Below, piece after piece: positions 41,901 through 53,287 of a DNA stretch of 64,000 bases. The translations under genes and the position numbers were made by a program. The DNA is from Scatophagus argus (taxonomy: Eukaryota; Chordata; Actinopteri; Scatophagidae). Each line of letters starts with the position of its first letter. The stretch's first letter is position 1. The DNA is taken from NCBI RefSeq assembly GCF_020382885.2, contig NC_058498.1, positions 19,125,001-19,189,000 of the forward strand, written 5' to 3'. A model generated the notes under the pieces. It was given only the letters and a program-made list of their open reading frames with translations, did no database searches and was not told the origin of the DNA.

Positions 41901-44900
41901 TACAAGCCATTCTTAACTTCACAAACATCAACAAGCCACACAGAACCTCAGGAAGACAGAACGTCGTGCACTGGATCTTATGTGACTCACCATGTATTTA
42001 GTCAAGTGATATATACATTATCAGAGAATTTATGTACTGGGTTGACACTCGTTGTGAGCTATAAGCGGTGCCATCTATTTTCTTTCTTGGAGGGATGTAA
42101 TCTATCCACTGAATCCTTCCATTATAATCAAATCCATTGAATCACACACAAAGAAAACCCATCTGACAGCGTATAATCACTGCACTCCACCGAGCTGCTT
42201 TCATAAGAGGTCTGAATTGTGTCGTGCTTTCTTACGAAACATATTTTGCTTTTACATGTTTTTCTTTAAAAAAAAAATCACTTCATATCTGAGGGTCACA
42301 GCCACAAGGATCATGTTGATTACATTATTTGAAGTCTGTATATTTTTAAACGGTCAGTTAGCTCAAATCGCAAAAGAAATATGTTTAATTACTCAGCCCC
42401 CACGGTCTCCACGGAGGCCATGAAGATACTTTATCAACATTTATGCGTCTGTGCAGACACAATATCTTGGTTACACACCCCACAGATATCAAACAAACTA
42501 CTGACTTGAGTCATTTGAGTAAACTTACACAACATGACTCATGTTTTATGGGCTGTAGAGAGTAAAATGCTGCTAATGACTGGTAGTAGACAATGATAGA
42601 TAAAAACCTGACTATTAACTGCTAACAGACGTTAAAACAAGGACACAAATTTGCCTCGGGGAAGCTGACACTTACCCCTTCCTGTTTGGAGAAGAGGCTC
42701 AGACAGACTCTGAGACTGCAACTGGTTTCGCTGGACAACTCACAGATTTCTTGCATTTTGTGCAGTATGGCGGATGGGAAACCTGAGGGAACAAAGATAT
42801 CAAAGAGGGACCTCCTGCCCAAAGAAATGACTGAATGAAGTCAAACAAGCTGCTTATAAAGCTGAAGAAGCTCACATGCATTTGAAGTGTTTTTTTTTTC
42901 ATGCACTCACAAAAACAAACAACAAGGACAGCAAACCTCTAATGACAAAAACAGATGGTGCAGACTCTTAATTATGAGCATTTCAGACATTGTTCCTTCA
43001 GTACAGTGCATTTAAATCTGCTTGATGACGCTTGTTTTCATTTCCACGCTTGGATGGTTATGTGAGGTTTCTCCTCCATTAGGTATACTTGAATATATAT
43101 AAAAAAAGCTATTTAAATCTCATATAAATAACAGGTTTTACTTTCTGCTGGCCCATCATTTTTCATCATGGACATGAGTGCTGCCACCTCCTCTTCCAGT
43201 TTCTTCTGGCTGGCCTCGGCTGCCTGGTTACAGAGAGAAGAGAGGAGACTGCAGATGAACAAAGGCAGTGCAGAGTGGGAGGTCTGGGGGGTTTCTAATT
43301 ATGCAAAAACACTACCAATCATTATGCTGCTAATTATGGATTTTCTTGTTTACAGCCACCTGTAGTGAGTCTGATAGCTCCCCAAGTGACATCATTTCCT
43401 CTTCCTCCTCCTCACTACCCTGCTCTTGGGAGCAGTAGTGTGTGCTGTAAGCTGAGTGCTCTTCCAGTGCATCCAGCCATACCTATAAGACAATAACAGA
43501 TTTTGTTCTTGGAAAGCCCTTGGAATGATGAGCTTACACATCGAATGGTTCTGAAATATTGAGGTTCAAACTTTACACATTCTAGATATCAGTTGTCTAA
43601 CAGGTACCGTGAAGGTATTTTAAATATACAGTATAATATTAAAGTCCTGTCACATTTTTAAATTTGATTTTCTGAATTAGGTGGATCACAAATGGAACCA
43701 TCTGATATCCTCAACTCAGTACTGAAAGTTTCTCTGCTAAGACGTGACTGAAGGCTGAACTGTCTTTGGGATGTGATTTGCAAGCCAAAAGAAAGTCTAC
43801 CACTGTCATACTATGAAAGCGGAAACAGCATGGAAATTTAGCTTTTAGCATCGAGCTGCAAGTAATAAATCAAAGCATCTGTATGCGTCAAAGTTCAAGA
43901 ACAACACTCAGAACTCAGATGTGTTCCTGCTCCTTTTTTTGATCTTAACACATCTCATTAAAATCAGGATTAGACCTGATCCTGAAAGTGACTACACTGG
44001 CTGCCTCACATTTAGGCTTAGTGCTTTAACTTTTCAGCTGTAATGAGTAGGCAGTGTTTACACTTGCTATACAGGTGACAAAAAATAAGCATTACTGAAA
44101 GCTTAAGCTTAATTTTAGCTAAATCAAAAACTCACAATGTCAAATTCTAAATACCTGAGTGCACACACAGACATATATTTGGCTGTATTTATCTTAACTG
44201 CCAAAGTTCTACAATAGTTTTACAATAATGAATACAATAGACAAATGAAAACATTTTAATATAATTTTAATGATAATATTTAAAGTTTGAAAAGGGAGCT
44301 CTTCTGATTACTAAAACGGGAACTATATTAGCACATAAATAAGTATTTTGTAAGTATGGCAGAGTATGGTAAAGGCAAAGCTACACATGATACTGAATTT
44401 TTAAAATATTTGTGGGTCGCCAAGTCCAGTTTCCTCAGCTTTTTTGCATGCAAGTCTCAACTAAATCAAGTCTCACAGCAGAGTACAAGTACAAGTACCA
44501 AGTCACCAGCTCTGACAGAGCCCTTGTTGAAACAAACAGTTCCTACTTTGTTTAAATGCAGAAATTACTACTAAGTAAAGTAGTACTAAATTACATTCCT
44601 TAAGGAATGTAAGGTACAAAGATTTTCACTGACAAATTTGAGTTGATAATATAATTAATAATAAATAATAACTCTCTGTGGTCTTTTACATTTCCGACTG
44701 AACTACCTGGCATTATCCCCAGAATTCAGTTACTAATAATAACATTAATTTGTACTCAAACTGAGTAAAACTAAGCTGTGTAGCTAATGTTAATAAGCTA
44801 GCTGTCTGGTATAGTGGCTATTGGTAAAAATGGGTGTTTGAGAAAGTTAAAAAAAAGAGAAAAAAAAGTAACTTTGAGCTTAGTTAGAATTTGTATCAGA

Positions 44901-45042
44901 GTCATTTGTGTTATCAATTGAGGTTACAAAACTAAACTGTGCAACACTTCCTGTTCCTTTAAGCCCTTTATCTTCTGTCAGGAAGAGTGAGGCAACATGG
45001 CAGAGAGGTTTTCTTGTGTTAGTTAGACAAAGACTAACTCAG

Positions 45043-45083
<41 letters not shown>

Positions 45084-48000
45084 CAGTAAAAGTAAAAGTA
45101 AAAGTAAAACGAGACCTAAGCAAAATGTTAATACACTGTCAAAGAAGGTCAGGTGAACTTTTACTACATTGACAGAAGGAATACAACGTACTTTTCTCGC
45201 TGCCTCTGGGTCACTTTTAGGTGACACTTTGAAGTGATGCACACTGTCGTCAAAGCACTTGAGCGTAAAAAGGCAGCTATCTTTGACTCTGATCTGGAAA
45301 TGATAACATCAAAGACATTTTCTTGTGCAAAAGTTAAACCCACATAAATGCAACACTGAAGTCAAAAAATGTGAAACATTAGCTTACCATGCATTGGGCA
45401 TTTGTGATTTACAGCCTTGCCTTCTGACATTGGCAACTGCATCTGACCTTCACATGAGATAGAAAGAGGTTATATTCTCCTCAGATCTTTTCTTTTCAGG
45501 CTGTGGTCTTTTTGGACAGATGAAACATTTTCAGTGGCAACACAGAAGACACAATCCCTTCATTTTCCAATTCATCTGTCACTTATACCACCTTTCTAAT
45601 CAAATGCATGCAAGACTTCCACTGATCTGTTGCGCAGAGCTTTCCAAATGCATGATTCAAGAAGCACAGCCAAAGACGACACCTACTGTTTAGGATACCA
45701 GGATAAAACTCCATCTTGAAGGACGACCCAAAAGGAGCGCCAACCAAAAAATCTGGAGCTCTGCAGGATGAAGAAAACAGAAGAATGAGCGATGTGATTT
45801 TCAATGTTTCTATTACTGCTCAGTCTTTTCTGATTGGCTGACAGAGAGGCAGAGAGACAGCAGCACCTTGAGAGAACACAGCAAATTGTAAATACAGGAA
45901 CGCATTTGTCAACACTTGTGGTGCATTTAAAAATACATTTCGAATGCTTAAGACCCAGGCACATACAGAAAAGCTGAAGCGAGTTATGTACGTTTGTTGT
46001 CTCACTGATTAACTCAGCAGGTGAAAATGAAGTCAATTTTTAGGGTTCCCCAATGCTGCCATCACTTAATTTGGAAGCTGCCGTAATTGCCAGTTTTTGC
46101 CTTTTAAATAGCACTCAAATCAACATCCAAGTGGTAATTACAACTAAGACTATATTCAGCTGTGGATCAATACACATTTGGTGTGCTATTGAGTATTTAC
46201 AGCATCAGAATGGTGTATGAGGGAAAGATTCAAGACAAACTACACTGGCTGTGTTCATTGTATACAAAACAACATGTCACCCAGTGAAACAGTGAGGCTC
46301 TCTGTGCTTATAATAATTTTTGGATGGAGGAATGAGACGTACTACTTATATGTGTAATGGGTCATTAGTGGTAAATAAACAGAATTATCACCCAAGTCTG
46401 CAGTGTTTGCACATTATTTTAGATTTATGGCCAGCAACATGCTGTTTTGGTTCACTCTGACGGTGCAGCAGCAGCAGACACTGGCATTTTACAGCAAAAC
46501 TGAATGTACGCCCATTCAGTTAGGAACATGCTGTTGAACATAATGGAACATTTAGCTGCTACAGAGGAGTAGAGAGAGATGTAGAGAGCGAAGAGCACAA
46601 CTCTGAATGTAAGTGTTGCTCCATTTCCACTGGATACACTGGTTGCCAACATGTTAGCCACATTCACTAAAACATGATAATGGGTCAATTATTACACTTT
46701 ATTTTCCTCTGATTCTAAAGGGCCAAAAATCAGTTATTGCAGGTTTATCTTGTTAACTTGCAAGTGGCTAAAAGGCTCTGTTCAGTAGCAAATGTAGCTC
46801 TGGGCCTTTTGTCACTGCATATCATAACGAAATAAGTACAGGTGTGACTGATAACATTAATAATGGCGGCATTTTAAGTCTTCATTAAATTTTTCTCCCA
46901 AGTCATCACTGCTGCATTGTTACATTTTTCCAGTTGTCAAATATTTTAATGTTGTGATCATTTTCATGTCTGGTGTTAAAGTGTTGGGTGGGAGATGTGA
47001 GTACGTCTCTACTGATATCGACTACAAACATGATCCCTGCAAGATCTAATCTGTGGTGTTTGATTAACTCAGTGTCATGCAGTGATGGGAAAGTATTTCT
47101 CATTTTCCTCTTAAGGGCTGAGATGCTTTGTGAATAACTTTTCCCTTTACAAGGATCTGGTCTTAACTCTTAATTGTTTCTTGAAATTCTTGGAAAACTA
47201 CAAGAACTATAAGATCAAGATTTTTCTCAGAATTTGATCACCAGGAGCAACTCCTTGTACTAGGAAGCTTCATGAACACAGCAGTTACTTTTCAAAATAG
47301 AAGTACAGTTTCTTTTTTAAAACAAAAAAGGCTACACAAGCCAATCACAGTCCATCCGTGTTTTAGCCGTCATGTTTTATCCTTCATTTTTAATTTTTTC
47401 CCTCTAAAACAAAATGACTTAGACAGCATGCGCATTGTACAGTGCTTTATGTGACAACAATCATCTTAATTAAAAACACACTGACAGCCTCTCTACACCA
47501 GCCACACTCCACGATAGTAACAAATGAACAAGAACACAAAAAAATTCCTGCATTATTAAATTGAATAGCCTATCTTTAAGTGTAGCAGTAATAAATAACC
47601 TTTGTAGTGCTTGATTTACTGTAGCTAATTCTTTGATGCAATACAGAATAGGTAGCTTCAACAATTTGTTTAATTTTTTTTATGTTAAAGTTTTGTACAT
47701 TTAACTTACAAACCAAATGCCCAACTGAACCTTATTTTTTACTTAAACCTGGTAATAAGTTACACCACTATATTGTATTGCAACATGTTTGTGTTTGCAT
47801 GAGTTTTCTGTATTTATATTTGTGTCTCTAAATGCAACATAGTAAATGTTTATGAGCATATGAGCATAGTTTCTCCATTTGCCCGTGTGTTCTCAATCTG
47901 TAATGGATAGGGCTTTCTCAGGAAACACAGATTATAACTTCCAAACTTTACCTTAAAAAGAAGTCCTTCGTACTTCTTGACATGGCGGATCATACCCTAA

Positions 48001-50827
48001 GAACAGACACACAGAAGAGAAACATGAAGAAAGTAAAAAGCAAATCAAAAAACAATTCCAAATACACTATATAGAAAAAAGAATTGGGAGACCTGACCAT
48101 TACAGCAACAGGGACTTTAATGAAATCGCATTCTAAATACACAGACAGCTTGGCAGCTATAGCAGCTTCCACTCTTCTGGGAAGGCTTTCCACAGCATGT
48201 TGGAGGGTTTCTGTGGGAATGTTTGCCCATTCATGCAGTAGAGACTTTGTCTCTGTTGCAGTTCATCCCAAAGGTGTTGGATGGGGTTGAGGTCAGGTCT
48301 CTGTGTGGGCCAGTCAAGTTCTTCCTCACCAAACTCATCCAGCCATGTCTATATGGACTTTGCTTTGTGCACTGGAGCACAGTCATGCTGGAATAGAAAA
48401 GGGCCTTCACCAAACTGTTGCCTCAAAGTTGGAAGCATAGCATTGTCCAACATGTCTTGGTATGCTGAAGCATTAAGATCTCCCTTCACTGGAAGTAAGG
48501 GGCCCAACCCCTGAAACAGCCCCATCCCAATACTTTTGTCTATATAGGACAACTTTAGGAAGCCTAGCACAAGCTGACCACTCACTCGGTGAATGTTGCC
48601 TTCAAGGACCTGCTTCATTGCTGTATCACTAGCCAGGTCAAACACTGTCTGGCCTGTGAGTTATAGACACAGAAATTATTAGACAATTGGGACTTTAGTA
48701 CAACAGAAAACACATACACAGAGGACTGTTGCAAATTTCAAGGAGTCATTTATATCTAAACCAGCCACATCATAGTTGTCACATTTCTTGCATTGAGAAT
48801 CATGTTCCAGTCATAGAACAAAAAAAATAGATGTTCAATTCTGAACACTTCTGCAGAAGCGATAGGTGCTTACTTGGTATGTTATTATTTCTTTCAATGA
48901 AGAAATAGACAGCCTTGACAGACAGACCTTGTGAACACACTTAAAATTGTCTCTCACTCAACACCAGACAGAATATTTTTGGCATAACCAGCAATCTTAG
49001 AGGTATGGAGCAGTATCATTTGTTAAAGGATGAGATGAGATGATGTGATGTTATTCTATATTTTCCTTGTATGATATTTCATTGCTGATGTTCTTGTTCA
49101 TGGAGTGAAAAGGGGTCATTCAAGATTGCCGGCTCTGGCTGATGGGTCTTACCGTTCTTGTTCTTGATGTTGGGGCTGGCTCCACTTTTGAGCAGCTTCA
49201 GGGCACATTGCTTCTGGCCGCGATAGGCTGCACAGTGCAGCGGAGTGTTACCCAGCAGGTCTGTGCAGTTGATGTCTGGAGATTTTTTCCTGCTGAGCTG
49301 TGACAAACACACACAGGACAAAAACAGATGGGTTCTCTGATCCCAAATGTCCTCTAGGTCTTCATTATTCTGCTACGAATAGAAACACGACACTTTGATT
49401 TCTCACTCCGCGTAAAAGAGCTGGAATAGTAAATGTTTTTCCATTTACAACTGTGCTGCTGTCATTGAAAGGACATAGTCGAATACATACCTGTCTGGAC
49501 TTGTGAAGATATTTGAGAATACAGCTCACACTGACAATGTTAACATGCTTATGGTTGAATCTTTACCATATTCAGCATCTTAGTTTAGCTGAGATGAAGA
49601 TTAGATATTTCAGTTAAAATAACTAAGGTCAACACTACAAGAAAAGTAACCGAAGGCATTAGGATTCTCCCTCTAGGACCCATGAATAACCACAGACAGT
49701 TTTGTGGTAAATTCAATACTATGATCGTAGAGATGTTTCATTCTGGACCAAGGTGGTAGATCAACCGACTATCACTGCAATCAGCACTGCAAGTCATGCT
49801 GCTGCCATGACTACTAAATCTGAATTGAACTGAATAAAACACCCAGAGTATGGCAAAAGTTACTAGAGAACATTACATACACACAAATCAAACATGAGCA
49901 TCTGGCACTAACCAGCTGAGTTAGAGTTGAAAAGTCTCCTTCCCGTGCAGCTTCTAAAAGTTCCTCCTCCAGTTTCCTCTCCTCTGTTCTCTCAGCCGCT
50001 GATAACAGTAAAAGGATGGGATTACACATTATATAAGCAACTTGTATGAATGAATGTTAAAACATTAAACATGGAGATTTGGTAAAACATGTCTCTGTGA
50101 AATGACAATGTGTCTCTCTCACCTTCTAACATGCTTCTGATCTCTGGATTTTGAGTGACATCTTTGGGAATCTGTGCTGTCCCATTGATGACAGTAGCAC
50201 ATGCATCATAGTGCAGCAGCAGCATGACAACCTCCTGATCAATACGTGATTGATTGATGATTGATTGATTGACTGAATGGACGAATAAATGCATGCACAA
50301 AATCATACTATCAACAAAGAGACGAGAAGAGCACAGGAAAACTTCAAACCTGAAAAACTCATAACGCATTAAGGTACCTTTCTTCCTGTGAAGGCAGCTT
50401 TGTGCAGTGGTGTATCTCCGATGTTATTGGGCAAATTAACGTCTGCACCTGCCTGCAGGGGGTAACAACACACACACACACATTAGCCACACACTTAATC
50501 AAAATCTTAAGCAAAAATCTCAAACTGTTGCCCCAAATTGCTCTACCTTCAGTAATTCTTCCACTACGTCTTTGTGTCCAAAGTAACAAGCCAAGTGAAG
50601 AGGCGTCCACCCCAGGTTCGACTTTTTCTTGCCTGAGGAACAGTACAAACTGTGTTACACCACAAACTATGATCGACATTATTCCTGTGCCTTACTCATG
50701 TACCTTTGCAGTTTATGTTGATCTGCTTCTCTTCCTTTATCTTGGACATGAGGAGCATCTGAATCCCTGGCAGATCACCGTTCCGGGAGTATTGCAGAAA
50801 CTGCTCCTCTGGCTCCAGCTCCTCCAT
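29990..50827 (-). CDS. osbpl1a: Oxysterol-binding protein-related protein 1 (ORP1), with one frameshifted exon in the long form
   Basis: ORP1L sits on late endosomes, binds Rab7 through ankyrin repeats, senses cholesterol and contacts the ER through VAP. Exons on the minus strand run from 50704-50827 (start MEELEPEEQ) through 50547-50632, 50378-50452, 50123-50234, 49913-49998, 49153-49297 and 48586-48653 (ankyrin region). The PH domain uses 47952-47996, 45687-45760, 45388-45447 and 45192-45293; a coiled-coil linker uses 43360-43482, 43142-43223 and 42676-42782. Then come 39169-39331 (FFAT-like EFHDAVS), 36790-36976, 35936-36011, and the ORD exons 34704-34838 to 29990-30092, including EQVSHHPP in 34201-34383. 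The protein ends SELPDIY. All phases agree except exon 45388-45447 (60 nt), where 1 or 4 nt seem missing and a stop follows near residue 292. With four bases added the protein would be 959 residues, against about 950 in human. Confidence 0.93.
30241..30482 (-). mobile_element. tRNA-derived SINE, minus orientation
   Basis: Read on the minus strand, the element begins near 30482 with CAGTCGTGGATCAGCGGTTAG and has a perfect polymerase III B box, GGTTCGATTCC (plus 30421-30431). It continues with GAGGTACCCTTGAGCAAGGT and TGCAGAGAACAAATTTCGT. I recognise it as a widespread teleost SINE. It lies in the last intron of osbpl1a, in the same direction as the gene. Confidence 0.7.
35180..35885 (+). repeat. 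Dispersed repeat copy 1 in osbpl1a intron (GTCAACCTGGTGGTAGAGCTAGAGG type)
   Basis: Key phrases are GACAATGCTAACATATTTCTG, TTCATGGCAATTTATTTTG, CAAATGTCAACCTGGTGGTAG, AGAGGAAAAGTAAGAGAATCACC and GACCGACCGACTGACTC. They occur in the order known for a common percomorph dispersed repeat. It ends about 50 bp from the first ORD exon, 35936-36011. Related copies lie near 49500-49810 and 51410-51760. Confidence 0.55.
36977..39168. other. osbpl1a intron with a perfect CTCF-type core
   Basis: This 2.2-kb intron sits between the FFAT exon and the acidic-linker exon. It is AT-rich and holds no recognisable reading frame. CCACCAGAGGGCAG at 37368-37381 fits the CTCF core consensus completely. The internal ORP1S promoter of vertebrates is expected somewhere upstream of the ORD exons, and this intron is one possible place. 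I could not identify an ORP1S first exon. Confidence 0.4.
39332..42675. other. Large osbpl1a intron, no gene seen
   Basis: This is 3.3 kb of AT-rich sequence. A CA/AAAC-rich stretch (39343-39380) lies next to the exon. A GC-richer patch around 39980-40440 has several chance reading frames on both strands without family resemblance. I see no RNA gene or transposase. Confidence 0.4.
43483..45191. other. osbpl1a intron containing the poly-C tract
   Basis: The intron lies between the end of the PH region and the coiled-coil exon. It is mostly AT-rich and unremarkable, with a 40-base C homopolymer and an AGTAAA repeat at its left-gene end. No coding content is recognised. Confidence 0.5.
45043..45082. 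repeat. Homopolymer of 40 C (G on the gene strand)
   Basis: An uninterrupted run of 40 C bases is followed by GCAGTAAAAGTAAAAGTAAA repeats. It lies 110 bp from osbpl1a exon 45192-45293. In the pre-mRNA the tract is poly-G, able to form G-quadruplexes. The true length is uncertain because such runs are error-prone to sequence. Confidence 0.9.
45388..45447 (-). pseudogene. osbpl1a: PH-domain exon of osbpl1a carrying an apparent frameshift
   Basis: The exon begins after AAG (acceptor) and ends before GTAAGC, both good splice sites. In frame from the preceding exon it reads SDAVANVRRQGCKS, clearly homologous to the human PH-domain loop. The following exon, 45192-45293, is open only in phase 0 (IRVKDSCLF), which requires a length of 1 modulo 3 here. 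The last part of the exon in that phase reads TNAQCM, so the frame changes around 45403-45408, at the TCACA just after the CKS codons. As written, the spliced frame meets TGA at the exon junction. It may be a real allele or an assembly or base-calling error. Confidence 0.75.
45761..47951. other. osbpl1a intron within the PH domain
   Basis: This 2.2-kb intron holds a dispersed repeat copy at about 46400-46750, sharing a 23-base block with 21376-21398. The rest is AT-rich. No coding content is recognised. Confidence 0.45.
48067..48547 (-). mobile_element. Internally deleted Tc1/mariner element
   Basis: The ends form inverted repeats: CTATATAGAAAAAAGAATTGGGA at 48067-48089 and the reverse complement of CTATATAGACAAAAGTATTGGGA at 48525-48547. 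On the minus strand the interior encodes only the C-terminal part of a Tc1 transposase, in broken frames (GPLLPVKGDLNASAYQD, FLFQHDCAPVHKAKSI, PDLNPIQHLWDEL, ESLPRRVEAAIAAK). The N-terminal DNA-binding half is missing. The 481-bp element lies in the osbpl1a intron between exons 48586-48653 and 47952-47996, only 38 bp from the former. Because the transposase frame joins the exon frame upstream, a naive ORF call fuses them. Confidence 0.88.
49490..49810 (+). repeat. Dispersed repeat copy 2 in osbpl1a intron
   Basis: GACAATGTTAACATGCTTATG, TTTACCATATTCAGCATCTTAG and GATGTTTCATTCTGGACCAAGG followed by TGGTAGATCAACCGAC match the start and end modules of the family seen at 35180-35885. The middle appears deleted. 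Confidence 0.5.
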
Positions 50828-51409
50828 GGACCCCTGCAGAGGAAATACAAAGGAAGGAGAAACAGTGACAACAAAAAATGCCTTTTATCTCTGTGATGCG
50901 GGTGTAATTAAAAACATCCTTTCAGAAGCACGCATGCACTGAGTCTCTGAAAAGGAAATCAGAAGCTGTGGGAGGTTTATGTTTAATTTCATGTTTATTT
51001 GGGTGGCTGAGGGGACTAATCTGCATTTTTAATGTTCTTTCATGCTTTTAGGTTGTACTGGGTTCTCTTTAAAATAGATGATATTTCGTTTGAAGGCCTT
51101 GTCTTGTACATAGAGAGCAAAATGCTGTACAATGATTCAATCAGACTGATAACTGAAAGGCCAGAAAGAGAAAAAGATACCTCTGAGCAACAGATAGATA
51201 AGAATATAAGAAATCATCAGTCAGTGGCAAAATAAATGGAGAGTTATCATCAGAATCTGTGCAGATATGAAGTGTTTAAGTGTCAAGTACACAATAATGC
51301 CTTTAAAAAGGTGGAGTTAAACGGGAGAGTTACTTTCACTAAGCCATTCTTACAATATCAGTTGAACAAACTATGGACTGCAAATTCACAAACCTATTGA
51401 GTCCGTGAG

Positions 51410-51760
51410 GCTATACTTACTTAAATGCTACAGCATGCTACCATGCTCACAATGACAATGCTAACATGTATAGTGTGGTGTCCTTATTTGGTCAGAAACT
51501 ATACTATATTCAAGTTCTGACCTGATGATAGTGATAGAGGAAAAGTTAACGGATCAACAAATGTATTACAATTCAACCCGACGGGCACATGAATGCATGT
51601 ACCAAATAAATTTTAGGGAAATTTACATTTACATTTCAACAAATGTCCAGCTGGTGGTGGGGGTACAGGAAAAGTAAGGGGATCATCACAATCAGTGGGT
51701 TTCATTCCCTGGGGAACATGAATGTCTGTGGCAATCAAGCAGCAGTCCCCCGTGTGGGTC
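51410..51760 (+). repeat. Dispersed repeat copy 3 in osbpl1a 5' intron
   Basis: TGCTACCATGCTCACAATGAC, GACCTGATGATAGTGATAGAGG, CAACCCGACGGGCACATGAATG and AAGGGGATCATCACAATCAG are diverged versions of the modules of the family at 35180-35885, in the same orientation. Confidence 0.5.
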
Positions 51761-52331
51761 AATCTGCAGATAAATGAATCCTACATTTTCCAAAATGAAA
51801 TTGGTCTTTCATTAGGCACTCCCTGCCTGGTAAATAGCCATCTCTGTCACGTTTAGTTTCTAACACTGGCTTTTTTAAAAAAATACTGTAGCCTTCAACA
51901 ACAAGCGGAAATAACTCTGGTGACATCACTGTGAGAAAGTCAGAGTTACTTCAGGGTTAACTTTAAATTTTCAGTTTTAGTAAACTGAATTTTTTGTGTA
52001 AAATCTGTGAAGTGCACCTTTAAAATGATTCATCAAACCTCCAGAGAGCTTGGAGGACTTGTTGGTTTATATTGCTGAATAAGCAATCATCTGTCATTCT
52101 TTAGAACATGTGAGGAAAAAGTCACAAGAGTCACACGAGGGAGGAAACGTGTCAGATGGGAGAAGAAGGAAATGTGAATTATTACAAAGGTGGCGGTGCC
52201 CAGACCAGCCTTACAGGAAGGAAAAAACATCCTCACACACACACATGATGTTCTGTATTTGCAGTCAAAATGCTGGCATGTGGTGTCAACAAGGATAAAG
52301 CTTTCAATGATGTTAAGGCATTTCACATGGC

Positions 52332-52354
52332 TAGGGTTAGGGTTAGGGTTAGGG
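52332..52354 (+). repeat. Interstitial telomeric repeat
   Basis: TAGGGTTAGGGTTAGGGTTA followed by GGG is nearly four uninterrupted copies of the vertebrate telomere unit TTAGGG, within the osbpl1a 5' intron. Short interstitial telomeric tracts usually arise by telomerase-assisted break repair. Confidence 0.9.
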
Positions 52355-53287
52355 TGAACAGGACACACAAGAGATGACAAATCAGAAGTGTGCAAAGCAT
52401 TGTGAACAAAGCCTCGGCTATCACTAAAACAGGTTTTCCTGGGACTGAAAAGCATGTGACAGTAACAGTTACTCAGCCTGTCTTTCTACTGCACACTTCA
52501 AAATTGGGAAACACCTTAAAATTCTCCCTATAAACTGTAGCTGTATATGGCCCAGTATAACCAGAATACATACAGAGTTTTCTTTGGTGTTTTCATTGTC
52601 ATTATTTAAAATACTGTTTTAATTTGTATCTAAAAAAAGACATAATGAGCGTCCAATTGAGTAGTTAGCAGTTCCACCGCAATACACATTCCCCCTTGAA
52701 ACGTTTCATATTGTTTCATTTGAAGAACTGTTTGAGGCCCAGAAGTGTCAAACTGTCCATTAATCCCTCTCTCATGATTTATCTCATAACGCCTCCTATT
52801 TCACTTGTGACCCATAGTGTGGTAACCACCGGACAAAACTGCAAGTCAAGCATAAACCACTGTTAATCATCAGTGGGTCCGTATTAACATTAATTCCGTG
52901 CTTAATAATTCATCAGTCACGTGAGCACTAAGTGTTCTTAATTTGACATTTTAAGCGCATTTCGCTGATAATACCTCCTCACTTATTAAGCAATATCTTA
53001 AACATATTTATACAAAATTGAAATTTGAATGCAAGACTTTCCATCGTAATGGAGTTTTGTACATCCTGACACTTTTACTTAAGGAGCCTCAAAAATTTGA
53101 CTAGTTCTTCTACCACTGCTGTCCAGTGAGTTTTGCATTTATATTTCTATGTGCTCCACAGTGAACGTGTGAATGAGTGTACTCTTAGCGGCGTGAAGTC
53201 ACTCCAGGTTTCTGCATATAAAAGCCGATGATACCAAACAGGCAGATGTGTCATTAGAGTAACACATCGGCAGGAACGGACACTTAC

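Larger units (their letters stand above)
50834..53287. other. osbpl1a 5' intron upstream of the start codon
   Basis: The first coding exon has an acceptor at 50833, six bases before the ATG, so a non-coding first exon must lie upstream. This intron contains dispersed repeat copy 3, an interstitial telomeric repeat at 52332-52354, a TATTTAAAAT-rich stretch and a truncated ACTTAAG...CACTG repeat near 52980-53125. GTCACGTGAG at 52916-52925 is one base from the CLEAR palindrome. Confidence 0.45.

Noticed and set aside
48349-48645. A 98-residue ankyrin-like plus transposase fusion protein
   Set aside because: The first 23 or so residues are the osbpl1a exon 48586-48653; the rest is intronic Tc1 sequence past a good splice donor.
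50402-50896. 164-codon open frame on the plus strand, the longest in the window
   Set aside because: It runs antisense across the first three coding exons of osbpl1a, whose minus-strand reading has clear ankyrin homology and good splice sites; the plus-strand protein has no family resemblance.
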